A stretch of DNA of 64,000 bases from Spirochaetales bacterium. GTDB lineage: Bacteria > Spirochaetota > Spirochaetia > UBA9216. How positions within the stretch are numbered: position 1 is the first letter of the stretch; each line of letters opens with the position of its first letter. The stretch spans positions 227,996-291,995 of the forward strand of contig JAEKNX010000007.1 in NCBI GenBank assembly GCA_016839055.1, read 5' to 3'. A program made the position numbers and the translations under genes. Shown here one piece after another: positions 34,691 through 44,243 of this stretch. Below the pieces are notes generated by a model. The model was not told where the DNA came from. It did no database searches and saw only the letters and a list, made by a program, of their open reading frames with translations.

Positions 34691-36055
34691 TTAAATAACA
34701 TCTTTATAGGGTTTGAGGATTGCTTCGGTCATCTTGTTCCCGGCCTTTCTGCGGACGGCAGGGATTGACATCAGCAGTCCTATAAGTTTCATCTTAATGA
34801 TTAATCCCTTCCTCTTCTGGGGGAAGTCATAGATTCCATGTTTCTTGTAAAACCTGTGGTCGGCCTTCATAAGGCCGCGCATGACAAATATCAAATCACG
34901 AAATATTTTCATGCCGCCTATACCATAGAAGCTCTGCGGTTTGTCCCATTTTTCTTTGAGAGCGAAATCGAGATTCAGACTCAATTTCTTCAATGATTCG
35001 GAAGTTTCACTCTGGCTCTGGCTTTCATCGCAGGCAATCCCTGTAAGAGGGGTTTCGGATATTTCAGCCTTTGCCTCAAGTAGATCCATCAGGTTCTGCT
35101 CAGTATTGAGGGCTCCGTGAACTATGTAGGCTGAGTAAACACCCCGGACAACAGTCCTGTGTCCGTTGCAGAATTGCCGGTCATCATAAATTTTGAATTT
35201 AGTGCCCATTGAATGATCTTTTACCGAGAAAGCAAAGATCATTGCGTGTGAACTCTGGATTTCGTTCCTCAGCAAATCCTGGAATCCGTCTTTATATACG
35301 CAGTCACCGGTTGCAGCGCAGCGGGTACAGCCCATGCATCCGCCTGAGAATCTGAACTCACCAATATTTACCACTTTTACCGGCCGGGGATAGATATCAA
35401 TAAATTCCTCTATCATGTTTTTTAATGACAGATTCTCCGGTTCGCAGTCTGTAACAATAACCGTGTCCGCCTTTGCCACTGCACTTTTACGATCAGGCTC
35501 CGCTGTTGTGCGCTCGAATGTGAAATTTGCGTCAACATTGTGATTGCTGCGAGTATAGGCGGTTATATCATTTTTCATCGCAAATTTGAGTCTGGAATAG
35601 TAGTCGGTAAGCTGTTTCTGTCCTTTTGCCGAGAGCAGGTCTTCCATTTCAGCTGAATGCCCTTCGATTACCTTCATCTTTAAATCAAGGGCGTTTTCAA
35701 CTATATAACGATGAGCAGTGAAGTCGAAGAAGTGCATTGATGTTGTAATCTGGGAGACAAATTTCCCGGCAAGTTTCCCGGCCTGCGGATGTTTTTTTAT
35801 AAGTTCGATGAATTTCGCCAGCTGATAGGGTGCCAGAGAAGTATAGACCGGATAGGCGAACAGAATAAGATCTGTTCCGATTAATTCAGTTATGGCTTCA
35901 TCCATCGCTCCGGGCTTCTCATACTGCCTGATCTGCTGCCCCGCGTGAATGATTGAGAAGTCATCAGCTGCGTTCCGTTTTTTTAGATATTCAATATACT
36001 GCAATGTAACGCTGTTGTTCCCCTTAGGGCTTCCGTTGATAACACTGATTTTCAT
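34691..36055 (-). CDS. Double flavodoxin-like NAD(P)H oxidoreductase with cysteine cluster
   Basis: ATG 36055 (MKISVINGSPKGNNS) has GGAG 7 bases upstream and is preferred to 36091. 454 residues. The N-terminal half is a flavodoxin-fold FMN domain (phosphate loop NGSPKGNNSVT). The second half carries another such fold with FSGGCMGCTRCAATGDC, a CxxCxxCx5C cluster near residue 230 that may hold iron-sulfur. The C-terminal 90 residues are basic. Probably a two-domain redox protein, flavin and possibly Fe-S dependent; substrate unknown. It is located between the photolyase and HD genes in one operon. Confidence 0.75.
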   Translation of the reverse strand: MKISVINGSPKGNNSVTLQYIEYLKKRNAADDFSIIHAGQQIRQYEKPGAMDEAITELIGTDLILFAYPVYTSLAPYQLAKFIELIKKHPQAGKLAGKFVSQITTSMHFFDFTAHRYIVENALDLKMKVIEGHSAEMEDLLSAKGQKQLTDYYSRLKFAMKNDITAYTRSNHNVDANFTFERTTAEPDRKSAVAKADTVIVTDCEPENLSLKNMIEEFIDIYPRPVKVVNIGEFRFSGGCMGCTRCAATGDCVYKDGFQDLLRNEIQSSHAMIFAFSVKDHSMGTKFKIYDDRQFCNGHRTVVRGVYSAYIVHGALNTEQNLMDLLEAKAEISETPLTGIACDESQSQSETSESLKKLSLNLDFALKEKWDKPQSFYGIGGMKIFRDLIFVMRGLMKADHRFYKKHGIYDFPQKRKGLIIKMKLIGLLMSIPAVRRKAGNKMTEAILKPYKDVI

Positions 36056-36132
36056 GCGGATTCTCCATCTGATTTTTAAATAGATTATCATGATCTTCAG
36101 AATAAAGTAATACTTAATACTGTTCCCAATGT

Positions 36133-37509
36133 TTAATGCATTTTTATATATTTTGCAGTGTAAGTTTCAACATCGAATTTCCTTCTGCAGCCCTTTTCGT
36201 TCATATATCGAACCTTTCCGTAAACAGTTCTCTCTCTCCATGCCCGATCATGAAGGCCGCCTATTGCCCACGCGCAGCCTGCATAACCATTTGAATCATG
36301 TCCGTCGAGTGAATACTTGTCGTTAAAAAAAACAGCACGGTGCATCGCTGCGGCAGGACTGGGAGACCACTCGAGGATTTTTTTCGCCCAGTACATTCTC
36401 ATATAACCATGGATTTTGCCCTCAACTATCAATTGACTCTGGGCAGCATTCCAAAGACTGTCGTGGGTACTGCAGCCTTCGAGCTGCTTTGTATCATAGA
36501 GAAATTCTCTTTTATCGAGTGAATGAACCCTAAGGCTATGCTTCGCCCATGAGGGAAAGCCCTCGAAGCTGTCGTAGAAAGGGTTGTGAAGACAGAAATT
36601 ATCGGAGAGCTCCCGTCTGACTACCAGCTCATCGAGAAACCCGTTTTTAAGTGGAACTCCGAAAAGAACTTTTGCCGCTCTCATAGCGACGGTCTGGGCG
36701 GATATCTGACCGAAATGCAGATATGGTGATAATCCTGACTGCGCATCAATGTTTGGATCATTTCTTTCCGCGGCATAGCTTTCCAGCCGATGTTCAATAA
36801 ACTCCGTCAGAAGCTCTTCCCCCTGCCTTCTTCCCGGTACTGGATTTTTTACAGGAACAATTTCGTCATTTGGGAGGAAGTTTTTCTTTATTTCGTTCCA
36901 GTCAATTTTCTCTGAGGTGTTTTTTAAAACGAAGCCTGGAAGTCCGGTAAGCTCTTCAACAGATGGGAACAGAGTAAGATACATCGGCAGAACCGGCTCG
37001 ATCTTTCTTCGGAGTGTAAATGCGCTGTATTCCTGCTTAATGGAAATGCTGCGGCAGGGTACTATGTTTCGGCTGTCAACTTCAACAACGGGGATAGAGA
37101 GTTTCTCTGCAAGCTTCATATGCTGGACAAGGCTTTCGCGCAATGGATTGAAATCGCATACGACAGCTGCAGCCTCCACTCTCTCTGCATATTCACTTAA
37201 AATGATAAAAGGTTCACCTCCTGAAACTACTCTGAAGCCTATCCCAAGTTCGGCAGCTCGTTCTTCAGTCTCCTCAAGCCCTCTTATACAGAAGTCAAAC
37301 CCTCGTGCAGTGAAACCTGTAAATTCAGGTGAAAGAACGAACACAATCTCACAACCTCTGTGTCCTTTGGTGAGTTCGATAGAATGAAGTAGCGCCCAGT
37401 TATCGTCGATGCGCTGCTCACGAGACATCCAGTAGATTATTCTGCCTTCAGTAGGCAGAGGGGCGTTGTTAAGCTTGAAAGTGCGGTCCCGGTTTATTTT
37501 AAAGTTCAT
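36133..37509 (-). CDS. phr: Class II CPD photolyase
   Basis: 458 residues, normal length for class II. These enzymes use FADH- and blue light to split cyclobutane pyrimidine dimers. N-terminal alpha/beta domain (IIYWMSREQRIDDNWALLH) and C-terminal FAD domain with LSPYLHFGQISAQ, LVVRRELSDNFC, the Trp-rich MYWAKKILEWSP and the class II hallmark NGYAGCAWAIGGLHDRAW. The ATG lies 2 bases past the TolC stop, so it is translationally coupled to an efflux operon, an unusual neighbour. Possibly light-controlled through the divergent XRE-B12 regulator (inference). Confidence 0.95.
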   Translation of the reverse strand: MNFKINRDRTFKLNNAPLPTEGRIIYWMSREQRIDDNWALLHSIELTKGHRGCEIVFVLSPEFTGFTARGFDFCIRGLEETEERAAELGIGFRVVSGGEPFIILSEYAERVEAAAVVCDFNPLRESLVQHMKLAEKLSIPVVEVDSRNIVPCRSISIKQEYSAFTLRRKIEPVLPMYLTLFPSVEELTGLPGFVLKNTSEKIDWNEIKKNFLPNDEIVPVKNPVPGRRQGEELLTEFIEHRLESYAAERNDPNIDAQSGLSPYLHFGQISAQTVAMRAAKVLFGVPLKNGFLDELVVRRELSDNFCLHNPFYDSFEGFPSWAKHSLRVHSLDKREFLYDTKQLEGCSTHDSLWNAAQSQLIVEGKIHGYMRMYWAKKILEWSPSPAAAMHRAVFFNDKYSLDGHDSNGYAGCAWAIGGLHDRAWRERTVYGKVRYMNEKGCRRKFDVETYTAKYIKMH

Positions 37510-37511
37510 TA

Positions 37512-39002
37512 TTAATCCTGCATGAAAAAAGTTTTAAGCTCAACACCGCCGGTATTATACAGTTCCATTATTGCCAGAATTTTTTCATCCTGCAGCTGAT
37601 TTATCGAGTACTCACGTTCAAGTAGATCGAGTCCGATAGTTTCGACAGCAGCCTCTGTGCTAAGACCGGCTTCGAGTCTGACTTTTTCCCTCTCAAGGAG
37701 AGTTCGGTCGTACTCAAGCCCCTTCTGCAGCAGTACTGTTTTTTCTTCTATAAGCTTAAGATTACTAAAAGCTGATTCGGCTGCAAGCATTGCATTTTTC
37801 CTTGTTGAGTTAAGACGCTCTTCTGCTGCAAGAAGACTCTTCTTTTCGGCATCATAAGCCTTCTTCTTCTCTCCCCAGTCGAGGACAGGAAGAGACAATG
37901 ACATGCTGAGGCTTAGATTCATATCTGCCGAGGTCGCATCATCGAATGCACCACCTATATCAGCTGCAGTTTCAGAATCCGACCGCCTGTAAATGGCTGA
38001 AACCTCAAATACCGGTTCGCTTCCGTTCTGGACTGTAGTTCCTGTAAGTTCAATGCTTCTAGCCGCTGCTTTAGAGTTAAGAACGTTCAGGTTGTCCATA
38101 GGATTAATCTGAAAAGATGGAGTGCTATTGGGTGAAAACATTCTGACATAACTTTCGGAAGGTAGACTTCCTCCAGTAAGTTGTTCAAGTTCTCTTGCGG
38201 CAGAGTCCCGCTTATAAATAAGATCTATTCTGGTTTCCTGTAGTCTTCTGATCTGAAGCTCCTCCAGGAGCCTGTCGAGGCTGCTGAGCTTTCCGGCCTC
38301 TTCATCCTGCAGTGCCAGCTTTAGACGTTTTCCAGCAAGCCTAATCTTGCTTTCCAGTATTCCGGATGAATGGTTCAGGCTGTTCAAGACTGCGGCTGTT
38401 CTTGTGATCAGGATAATCAGATTATTCTCAAGTGCTCTACGGCTTAGTTTTGCTTTTTCGACTCCAATGGAAGCCAGTTCATCTGCAAGCTGCAGGCTGT
38501 CGAAGCGTAGAGGTGATTCGTTTATCCTGTCGATAAACAGCGGCTGCCGTAGATAGAGTGATGCTGCCGGATTAACAAGATAATTCCATTCGGCGGCATC
38601 GATATCAGATAGAGACAGCTCCAGGTTCCCAGCACCGGTAAGACTCAAACTTCCTCCGGTGGGGAGATCGAGGCCGAGATTAAGCCCTCCGCCGAACTTG
38701 TGGCGATTGTAGCGGGCGGATGTGAATGTTTCGGTTGAAAACTCATTCGCGTCTGAATATCTGTATAAAGGATTGTTTCCAGTATCGGTTGTGAATCCGA
38801 GGCTTGGAATGGCTCCAGCCTTCAGTGATTCATAGCGCAGCCGCGCTGAGGATACATCGTAACTTGCGGAGGTTAAATCCGGATTGTTCTCGAGGGTGCT
38901 TCGGATAAGCTGCGCGAGCTCAATCTCTTCCGACGATGCTGAAAACAATGAGACAAAAAGCATGGCCGCCGGGATTAATATTTTCTTTATTCCTGTATTC
39001 AT
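37512..39002 (-). CDS. TolC-family outer-membrane efflux protein
   Basis: 496 residues with a signal peptide (KKILIPAAMLFVSLFSASS). Two outer-membrane efflux protein repeats of long helical coiled coil, each with beta-strand regions (LGFTTDTGN, FEVSAIYRR). It forms the outer-membrane duct of the RND pump. ATG overlaps the RND stop by one base (TAATG), with GGAGG 8 bases upstream. Third gene of the operon. Confidence 0.92.
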   Translation of the reverse strand: MNTGIKKILIPAAMLFVSLFSASSEEIELAQLIRSTLENNPDLTSASYDVSSARLRYESLKAGAIPSLGFTTDTGNNPLYRYSDANEFSTETFTSARYNRHKFGGGLNLGLDLPTGGSLSLTGAGNLELSLSDIDAAEWNYLVNPAASLYLRQPLFIDRINESPLRFDSLQLADELASIGVEKAKLSRRALENNLIILITRTAAVLNSLNHSSGILESKIRLAGKRLKLALQDEEAGKLSSLDRLLEELQIRRLQETRIDLIYKRDSAARELEQLTGGSLPSESYVRMFSPNSTPSFQINPMDNLNVLNSKAAARSIELTGTTVQNGSEPVFEVSAIYRRSDSETAADIGGAFDDATSADMNLSLSMSLSLPVLDWGEKKKAYDAEKKSLLAAEERLNSTRKNAMLAAESAFSNLKLIEEKTVLLQKGLEYDRTLLEREKVRLEAGLSTEAAVETIGLDLLEREYSINQLQDEKILAIMELYNTGGVELKTFFMQD

Positions 39003-42000
39003 TATTTTTTACCTCCGTAAAGTGTTCCGTACAGAGCCGGAATAAAAATAAGTGCTGTAAGTGTAGAAAAGATCAGGCCGAATATAATAGTGGTAGCCAT
39101 CGGCTGCCAGACCACAGACCTGCCGCCTATTCCAATTGCAGTCGGGAGAAGTCCTGCTATCGTCGTAACTGTTGTCAGTATAATAGGTCTCAGACGGGTG
39201 GATGCGGCCCCTATAACTGCCTCTGCTGTGTTTTTGCCGGTAATTCTAAGCTCGTTAATAAAACTGACCAGGACTATAGAATCGTTTACAGCAATGCCTG
39301 CCAGGGCAACACCGGCGTAAAGAACTGTAGTCGAAAAAGGTGTTCCTGAAACAGCCAGATAGATTATTACACCTGCGAAAGAAAAGGGGACCGAAAGCAT
39401 TATCAGTACAGGTTGGGTAAATGACTTAAACTGAGCTCCGAGAATGACATAAATTAAAAATATTCCAATTAGAAAAAGTCTTAGTATCTGCAGGATCAGA
39501 CTCGACAATTCAGCAAATTCTCCACCAACATTTAATTCAATTTCCGGATACAGCGGACTTATCTCTTTGTTGAAGTATTCATCAATTTCACTGTTAAGGT
39601 CAGGAACCAGAGAGTCGTCATAGGCGTCTGCTGAAATGGTAATTTCTCTTTTACCGTCAACCCGCTTTATCGATGAAACTCCCCGTCCTTGAACAATACT
39701 GCCTATAGCGCTCAGAGGTATCAGCCTGCCGTCAGCTGTAGGTATTTTCATCTGCCTGAGAGTTTCAAACCTGGATGATTTGTCCATATCGTAACCTACA
39801 ACAACATCAATTTCTTCATTATCTCTGAAAATAGTAGTGGCAGTAATTCCGTCGTATGAGGCGCGGATATAACTTCCTATTTCACGGGCAGACAGACCTA
39901 GCTCACTTGCGCGCTCACCGTTTATTCTCAGTCTTGCTTCCGGTTTTCCGGTTTCGAGATTGTCCTTTATGTTTATCAGATTGTCAGATTCCCTGAGCCT
40001 GTTCTGAAGCAGTCCGGAGACTATCTGGAGGGCTTTGTAATCATCGCCTTCAAGTCTGATATTGAACGCCTGGCTCACTGGTGGTCCGTTTGTAGCCTTT
40101 CTGAAAAGAACCTGTTCGGGACCGGGAACCTCAAGAACGCTTATTCTTGCATCATCCATAATCCGGGCGATGGAACGGCTGCGCCCCTCGCTCCTTTCTG
40201 CGAGATCAACGGTTATCTGGGCGATATTATTTCCGGTTGTATTTCCGGAGTTCCCCCCGGCGAACCCTATACTTGAGGTAATCGACACGATTTCTCCGTT
40301 ACCAATATATGGACTAATCCTATCTTCAATCTTTGAGACAACCGATGTTGTCTTATCTAGAGTTGTGCCGGGGGCCATTTCAATATCTATGTAGAAAAGC
40401 GAATAATCCTCTGCGCTGAAAAGATCCTGCCCCAAAAACGGAGTAAGAGAAAGCGCCCCAACGAGAAACAGGGTGAATATAAGCAGCACAATTTTTTTCC
40501 GCTTGTAGAATCCGGTTATCATTTTTTCATACGCGTTTTTAACACTATCAAACCAGTCCTTCTTCTTTGTTTTCCGTCCGCCCGGCCAGTCTGCATAATG
40601 GCTGGGAATAAAAAACACTGCCTCAAAGGTAGACGCAACTAGTGCTATCGATACGGTAAGCGGAATGACCCTCAAGAATTTTCCGATTGTTCCGGGGAGA
40701 ATCATTAACGGAAGAAAGGCTGCTATTGTCGTAGCGGTTGCCGCAATTATAGGAACTACAACCTGATTGACTCCTTTAACGGCGGCATCGGTGCGCGACA
40801 ATCCTGTCTGCTGAAAACGGAAACTGTTCTCTATGATTACTATTGCATGATCTACAATCAATCCGAGTACCAGCACAAGTCCGAAGAGGGTATTAGTATT
40901 AAAGGTTTCCCCTAATGAATCGAGAATGATGAAGGTTATGGCGAAGGTCAAAGGTATTCCGATTGCGGTCATTAATGCGTTTCTGAGTCCGATAAACAGG
41001 AACAGGATCAGTACCAGCAGAAAAAGCCCCAGAAGAGCGTTATTCAAAAGGACGCCTATACTATTGCTTATCTGAACAGTTGAGTCATTTTGCACGGCGA
41101 AACTCAAGCCGGGATATTTTGAACCTTCTGCATCTGTGATTACAGATTTTACACCGTCGGCAACAGTAACTGAATTGCCACCGGGAACCTTCGCTACTCT
41201 GAGGATAATCGCTTTATCAGAGTTGAACCGCGCGTAGTCACCCTCGCTGTTGTAATCCTCGATGACTTCGGCAAGATCGGAAATTCTGAGTGAACCTGTA
41301 CCGGTGTTCCTTCTGACTATCAGCTCAGAGATGTCATCGGCATCTGCAACCTCGGCGATTGTTCTCAGTAGATATTCACGATCAGTATCCGTAAAACTAC
41401 CGCCGGGAAAGTTTCCCGTGTTAGACTGAATAGTTTGAATTAACTCATTAAGAGAAATGCCGAAAGCTTCCATTTTTGGCTTATCAGCATTTATGAAGAT
41501 CTTTCGATCCCGCTGTCCTACGGCTTCCACTCCAGAAACATCGGTTACGTTTCCAATTTTGCTGCTTAGCTCGATAGCCGCGGAAACTATTTCATAATAG
41601 TTCGCGTCTCCATATATTACAGCTTCAATTACCGGAAGAAAGTCAGATGAGGAAAAATCATCTACTATGGGTTTGAACGTGCCATCGGGAAGCTTCACTC
41701 CTGAAAGTCTTGTTTGAACATCCTGAAACAGCGCCTTGAAGCGCTGATCAGTTATTCCATCATCGAATTCTATCCTTACTATACTGAGGCCCTCGCTGCT
41801 GACCGATTGTATGCGTTTAAGATCATCTATACCGTCCATTTCGTTTTCAATTCTCACTGTAACAGAAGATTCGACATCCTCTGCAGAAACTCCGGGATAA
41901 GCTACAATAATGTTGGCCCAGTAAAAAGGTACTTCCGAAAACTGCTCTCTTGGAAGCTGGAGCATGCTGAATCCTCCAAGTACTAAAAGAGAAATCATCA

Positions 42001-42049
42001 ATATGGTTAGAAGTACTGTATTGGATACGGAAAATTTTCCAATATTCAT
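39002..42049 (-). CDS. RND-family efflux pump inner-membrane subunit
   Basis: 1015 residues of the AcrB/HAE type: TM1 (NTVLLTILMISLLVLGG), a large periplasmic loop, TM2-6, a second periplasmic loop and TM8-12. The TM4 motif normally reading VDDAIV is VDHAIV (GLVLVLGLIVDHAIVIIEN), and the TM10 position that is Lys in AcrB is in GIAVNDSIVLV. The proton relay is thus not the classic one; relatives with VDNAIV are known, so the pump need not be dead. It exports drugs or lipophiles through TolC. The stop overlaps the TolC start, and its own ATG overlaps the membrane-fusion gene stop (ATGA). Confidence 0.93.
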   Translation of the reverse strand: MNIGKFSVSNTVLLTILMISLLVLGGFSMLQLPREQFSEVPFYWANIIVAYPGVSAEDVESSVTVRIENEMDGIDDLKRIQSVSSEGLSIVRIEFDDGITDQRFKALFQDVQTRLSGVKLPDGTFKPIVDDFSSSDFLPVIEAVIYGDANYYEIVSAAIELSSKIGNVTDVSGVEAVGQRDRKIFINADKPKMEAFGISLNELIQTIQSNTGNFPGGSFTDTDREYLLRTIAEVADADDISELIVRRNTGTGSLRISDLAEVIEDYNSEGDYARFNSDKAIILRVAKVPGGNSVTVADGVKSVITDAEGSKYPGLSFAVQNDSTVQISNSIGVLLNNALLGLFLLVLILFLFIGLRNALMTAIGIPLTFAITFIILDSLGETFNTNTLFGLVLVLGLIVDHAIVIIENSFRFQQTGLSRTDAAVKGVNQVVVPIIAATATTIAAFLPLMILPGTIGKFLRVIPLTVSIALVASTFEAVFFIPSHYADWPGGRKTKKKDWFDSVKNAYEKMITGFYKRKKIVLLIFTLFLVGALSLTPFLGQDLFSAEDYSLFYIDIEMAPGTTLDKTTSVVSKIEDRISPYIGNGEIVSITSSIGFAGGNSGNTTGNNIAQITVDLAERSEGRSRSIARIMDDARISVLEVPGPEQVLFRKATNGPPVSQAFNIRLEGDDYKALQIVSGLLQNRLRESDNLINIKDNLETGKPEARLRINGERASELGLSAREIGSYIRASYDGITATTIFRDNEEIDVVVGYDMDKSSRFETLRQMKIPTADGRLIPLSAIGSIVQGRGVSSIKRVDGKREITISADAYDDSLVPDLNSEIDEYFNKEISPLYPEIELNVGGEFAELSSLILQILRLFLIGIFLIYVILGAQFKSFTQPVLIMLSVPFSFAGVIIYLAVSGTPFSTTVLYAGVALAGIAVNDSIVLVSFINELRITGKNTAEAVIGAASTRLRPIILTTVTTIAGLLPTAIGIGGRSVVWQPMATTIIFGLIFSTLTALIFIPALYGTLYGGKK

Positions 42050-43134
42050 TCAGTCCCTCCGTCATCATTTTCGAAATTCGGAATTACTAACGCTCCGTCG
42101 CTAAGACTTTTGAAGCCGGTAGTTATAACAGGAGAGCCTTCAGCCAGGCCTGAAATAATTTCAATCCGGTTTCCTGAAATCGTTCCGGTGACGACTTTTT
42201 TCAGTATGGCCTTGTTGCTCTCAATTAAGTAAACCCATGTGCCGGTTCCAATCTCAATCACTGCTGAAGCAGGAATTACTATGGCATTGGAATTTTCAGC
42301 AAGATCTATCGAAACATCCGCAGCGAATCCGGATCTGATTTCTTCGCCGTATGGATTCGCTGCGGTAATTACGACACGAAAGCTTCCGGTGTTTCTGTCA
42401 CTTGACAGCGCTATAGCGTCTACCCGGCCTTCAAACACCTTTGATGCGGTTTTTATAACGGCTCTCGTCCCTTTTCGAATCCTCTGAACCTCATCATCAC
42501 CGAGAAACAGGTTAATCTTCACTTCTGAGATGTCTACAACCTGTCCTATCCGGACTCCTTCACTGATGTAGTTTCCTGTCCCTATTCCACTTTCGATGTC
42601 GGCTAGATAACCGTCAAACGGGGCTTTTATAACCGTGTTCTCAAAACGCCTGACCGCATCTTCATAGGCGGCTTCAGCCCCCGAGCGTTGGCCCCGGCTT
42701 CTTACAAGTTCAGCCTCAGAAGCACTTCCGCCTTCATAAGCCCTCTTAACTGAATTGTAATCTATCTGGATGCTTTTAAGTTGTTGTTCCGCCTGAACCA
42801 TCGAAAGCTCGGCAACGCTGCTATCAACACTTAGAACAGCATCTCCCTTTTTGAGAAAACTACCTATATCCGCAGAAACTTTTTTAATCACGCCACGGGT
42901 TTCTGAAACTAAAACAGCTTCATTTTTTCCTGTAATCAGACCTGATGCTTCAACGAACGGAATGACTGTTCCATAGCTTGCCCGGTAGGCTTCGACAGCA
43001 ATCCCAGGTTTCTCCGGTATATATAGAGAAGCAGCGGAATTATCGTCGTAACTCTTTTTTCCTCTTATATAAACAATTGCTGCGGTTGCGGCAACTATTA
43101 TCACTGCAATAATGACAATTCTTCTAATTTTCAT
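42046..43134 (-). CDS. RND periplasmic membrane-fusion (adaptor) protein
   Basis: The track start at 43191 lies in the promoter; ATG 43134 has GAGGAG 7 bases upstream and starts the signal anchor (MKIRRIVIIAVIIVAATAAIVYI). 362 residues with the HlyD/AcrA plan: lipoyl half-motifs (SETRGVIKKVSADIGSFLKKGD and FDGYLADIESGIGTGNYI), a helical hairpin between them, a beta barrel and a membrane-proximal domain (GLAEGSPVITTG). First gene of the six-gene operon; its promoter faces the XRE-B12 regulator. Confidence 0.93.
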   Translation of the reverse strand: MKIRRIVIIAVIIVAATAAIVYIRGKKSYDDNSAASLYIPEKPGIAVEAYRASYGTVIPFVEASGLITGKNEAVLVSETRGVIKKVSADIGSFLKKGDAVLSVDSSVAELSMVQAEQQLKSIQIDYNSVKRAYEGGSASEAELVRSRGQRSGAEAAYEDAVRRFENTVIKAPFDGYLADIESGIGTGNYISEGVRIGQVVDISEVKINLFLGDDEVQRIRKGTRAVIKTASKVFEGRVDAIALSSDRNTGSFRVVITAANPYGEEIRSGFAADVSIDLAENSNAIVIPASAVIEIGTGTWVYLIESNKAILKKVVTGTISGNRIEIISGLAEGSPVITTGFKSLSDGALVIPNFENDDGGTE

Positions 43135-43178
43135 TATTTCTCCTCTAACGGCATAGACCGCATAAATAGTATATAAAT

Positions 43179-43207
43179 ATAATAATACCACTTAAGGTGA
43201 TAAACAA
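43179..43207 (-). promoter_or_regulatory. Promoter of the efflux-photolyase operon
   Basis: On the minus strand TTGTTT, 17-base spacer, TATTAT, located 45 bases before the membrane-fusion ATG. The same hexamer pair as the DeoR promoter at 26524. Confidence 0.55.
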
Positions 43208-43227
43208 GTAGAAAAAAATAATATATA

Positions 43228-43256
43228 TTGCATTATAACACATTTTGTGTTAAATT
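43228..43256 (+). promoter_or_regulatory. Putative promoter of the XRE-B12 regulator
   Basis: TTGCAT and TAAATT with 17-base spacing. The palindrome 43236-43252 fills the spacer and touches the -10, the usual place for autorepression. Confidence 0.4.
43236..43252. promoter_or_regulatory. Palindromic operator candidate TAACACA-TTT-TGTGTTA
   Basis: A perfect 7-bp inverted repeat with 3-base spacer in the 128-base gap between the divergent efflux-photolyase operon and the XRE-B12 regulator. Size and symmetry fit a dimeric helix-turn-helix protein, most simply the adjacent regulator. Confidence 0.6.
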
Positions 43257-43268
43257 GGTCTTGTGAAC

Positions 43269-44183
43269 ATGGAACATGGTATAGGCATAAGTTTGAAGCA
43301 GCTTCGAAAACATAAAAAACTTACACAAAAGCAATTGGCGAGCATTATCGGGATAGGGCAGACCGCGATAGCAAATTACGAGAACGGAAAGAGGTTCCCC
43401 GATGAGAGAAACCTGGTAAAGATTGCAGACTACTTCGAGATCTCTCTAGACAGTCTCATAGGCCGGAAATTCATACCTCCAGAGGCCGACAAACTACAGT
43501 CTAACGGATTCAGTTATACCCCCACCGATCTCGGAAGATTCACAGAAGATTTTATGAACAGATCTCAGAAATCCAGCCGCGATGCAGTAAAGTTTATTCT
43601 TGAACTTTTGGATGACGGGTTCAGGGAGGAACAGATACTTCTCGATCTTCTTGAAGCCTCGCTAATTAGAGCGGGAGAGCTGTGGGCTGAAGGCAGATAT
43701 AATGAGGCAATGGAGCACCAGCTCAGCATGACGGTTGTTCAGTCAATGCTTACCATGAATGCGCTGTCGGTTCCGGCAGTGAATGTCAGCGGCAGATTTG
43801 TTTCATTGACTGCCGCGGGTGAACTGCATAATATCGGGATCAGGATGCTAAGCAGATTCCTCGAAATAGACGGGTGGGATAGTTTCTTTCTGGGCTCCTC
43901 CGTTCCCGCCTCTTCGTTGGTGAATTTTATTGAAGTGAACTCTATTGATCTTGTGCTTGTTTCTGCGACGCTGAATGAGAACACGGATTCACTCTGCTCA
44001 ATGATAAAAGCCGTTAAATCTGCGGATAAGCCTCCAGCGGTAATGGCCGGCGGAAGGGCAAGCTCGCTGAACAGAAAGATAATACTTGATAGCGGTGCTG
44101 ATTTTGTTTTCTCATCGATTCCAAAAACAATGGAATTCGTGCGGAAGAATAGTCTAAAGTTAAACACCATGCAGATGGTGTAA
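43269..44183 (+). CDS. XRE-type HTH plus cobalamin-binding domain regulator
   Basis: The start is GTG 43263 or, preferred, ATG 43269; neither has a clear Shine-Dalgarno. 304 residues. The first 65 are a Cro/CI-type HTH (LKQLRKHKKLTQKQLASIIG, TAIANYENGKRFP). After a linker comes a B12-binding helical bundle with GELWAEGRYNEAMEHQLS, whose W...EH pattern matches CarH, LitR and methionine synthase, and then a Rossmann-like B12 domain with GELHNIGIRMLS (His in the lower-ligand place), DGWDSFFLGSSVP and an AGGRASS loop. MerR-headed relatives use adenosylcobalamin as a light sensor. Divergent from the efflux-photolyase operon and upstream of CIA30, NTF2-like, SDR and FAD oxidoreductase genes, it may control both. 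Confidence 0.88.
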   Translation: MEHGIGISLKQLRKHKKLTQKQLASIIGIGQTAIANYENGKRFPDERNLVKIADYFEISLDSLIGRKFIPPEADKLQSNGFSYTPTDLGRFTEDFMNRSQKSSRDAVKFILELLDDGFREEQILLDLLEASLIRAGELWAEGRYNEAMEHQLSMTVVQSMLTMNALSVPAVNVSGRFVSLTAAGELHNIGIRMLSRFLEIDGWDSFFLGSSVPASSLVNFIEVNSIDLVLVSATLNENTDSLCSMIKAVKSADKPPAVMAGGRASSLNRKIILDSGADFVFSSIPKTMEFVRKNSLKLNTMQMV

Positions 44184-44243
44184 CCAGGAATGAATCTTAG
44201 CATAATGGAGATATTAAATAAGAAAGAAATCAAGGAGTATAAA

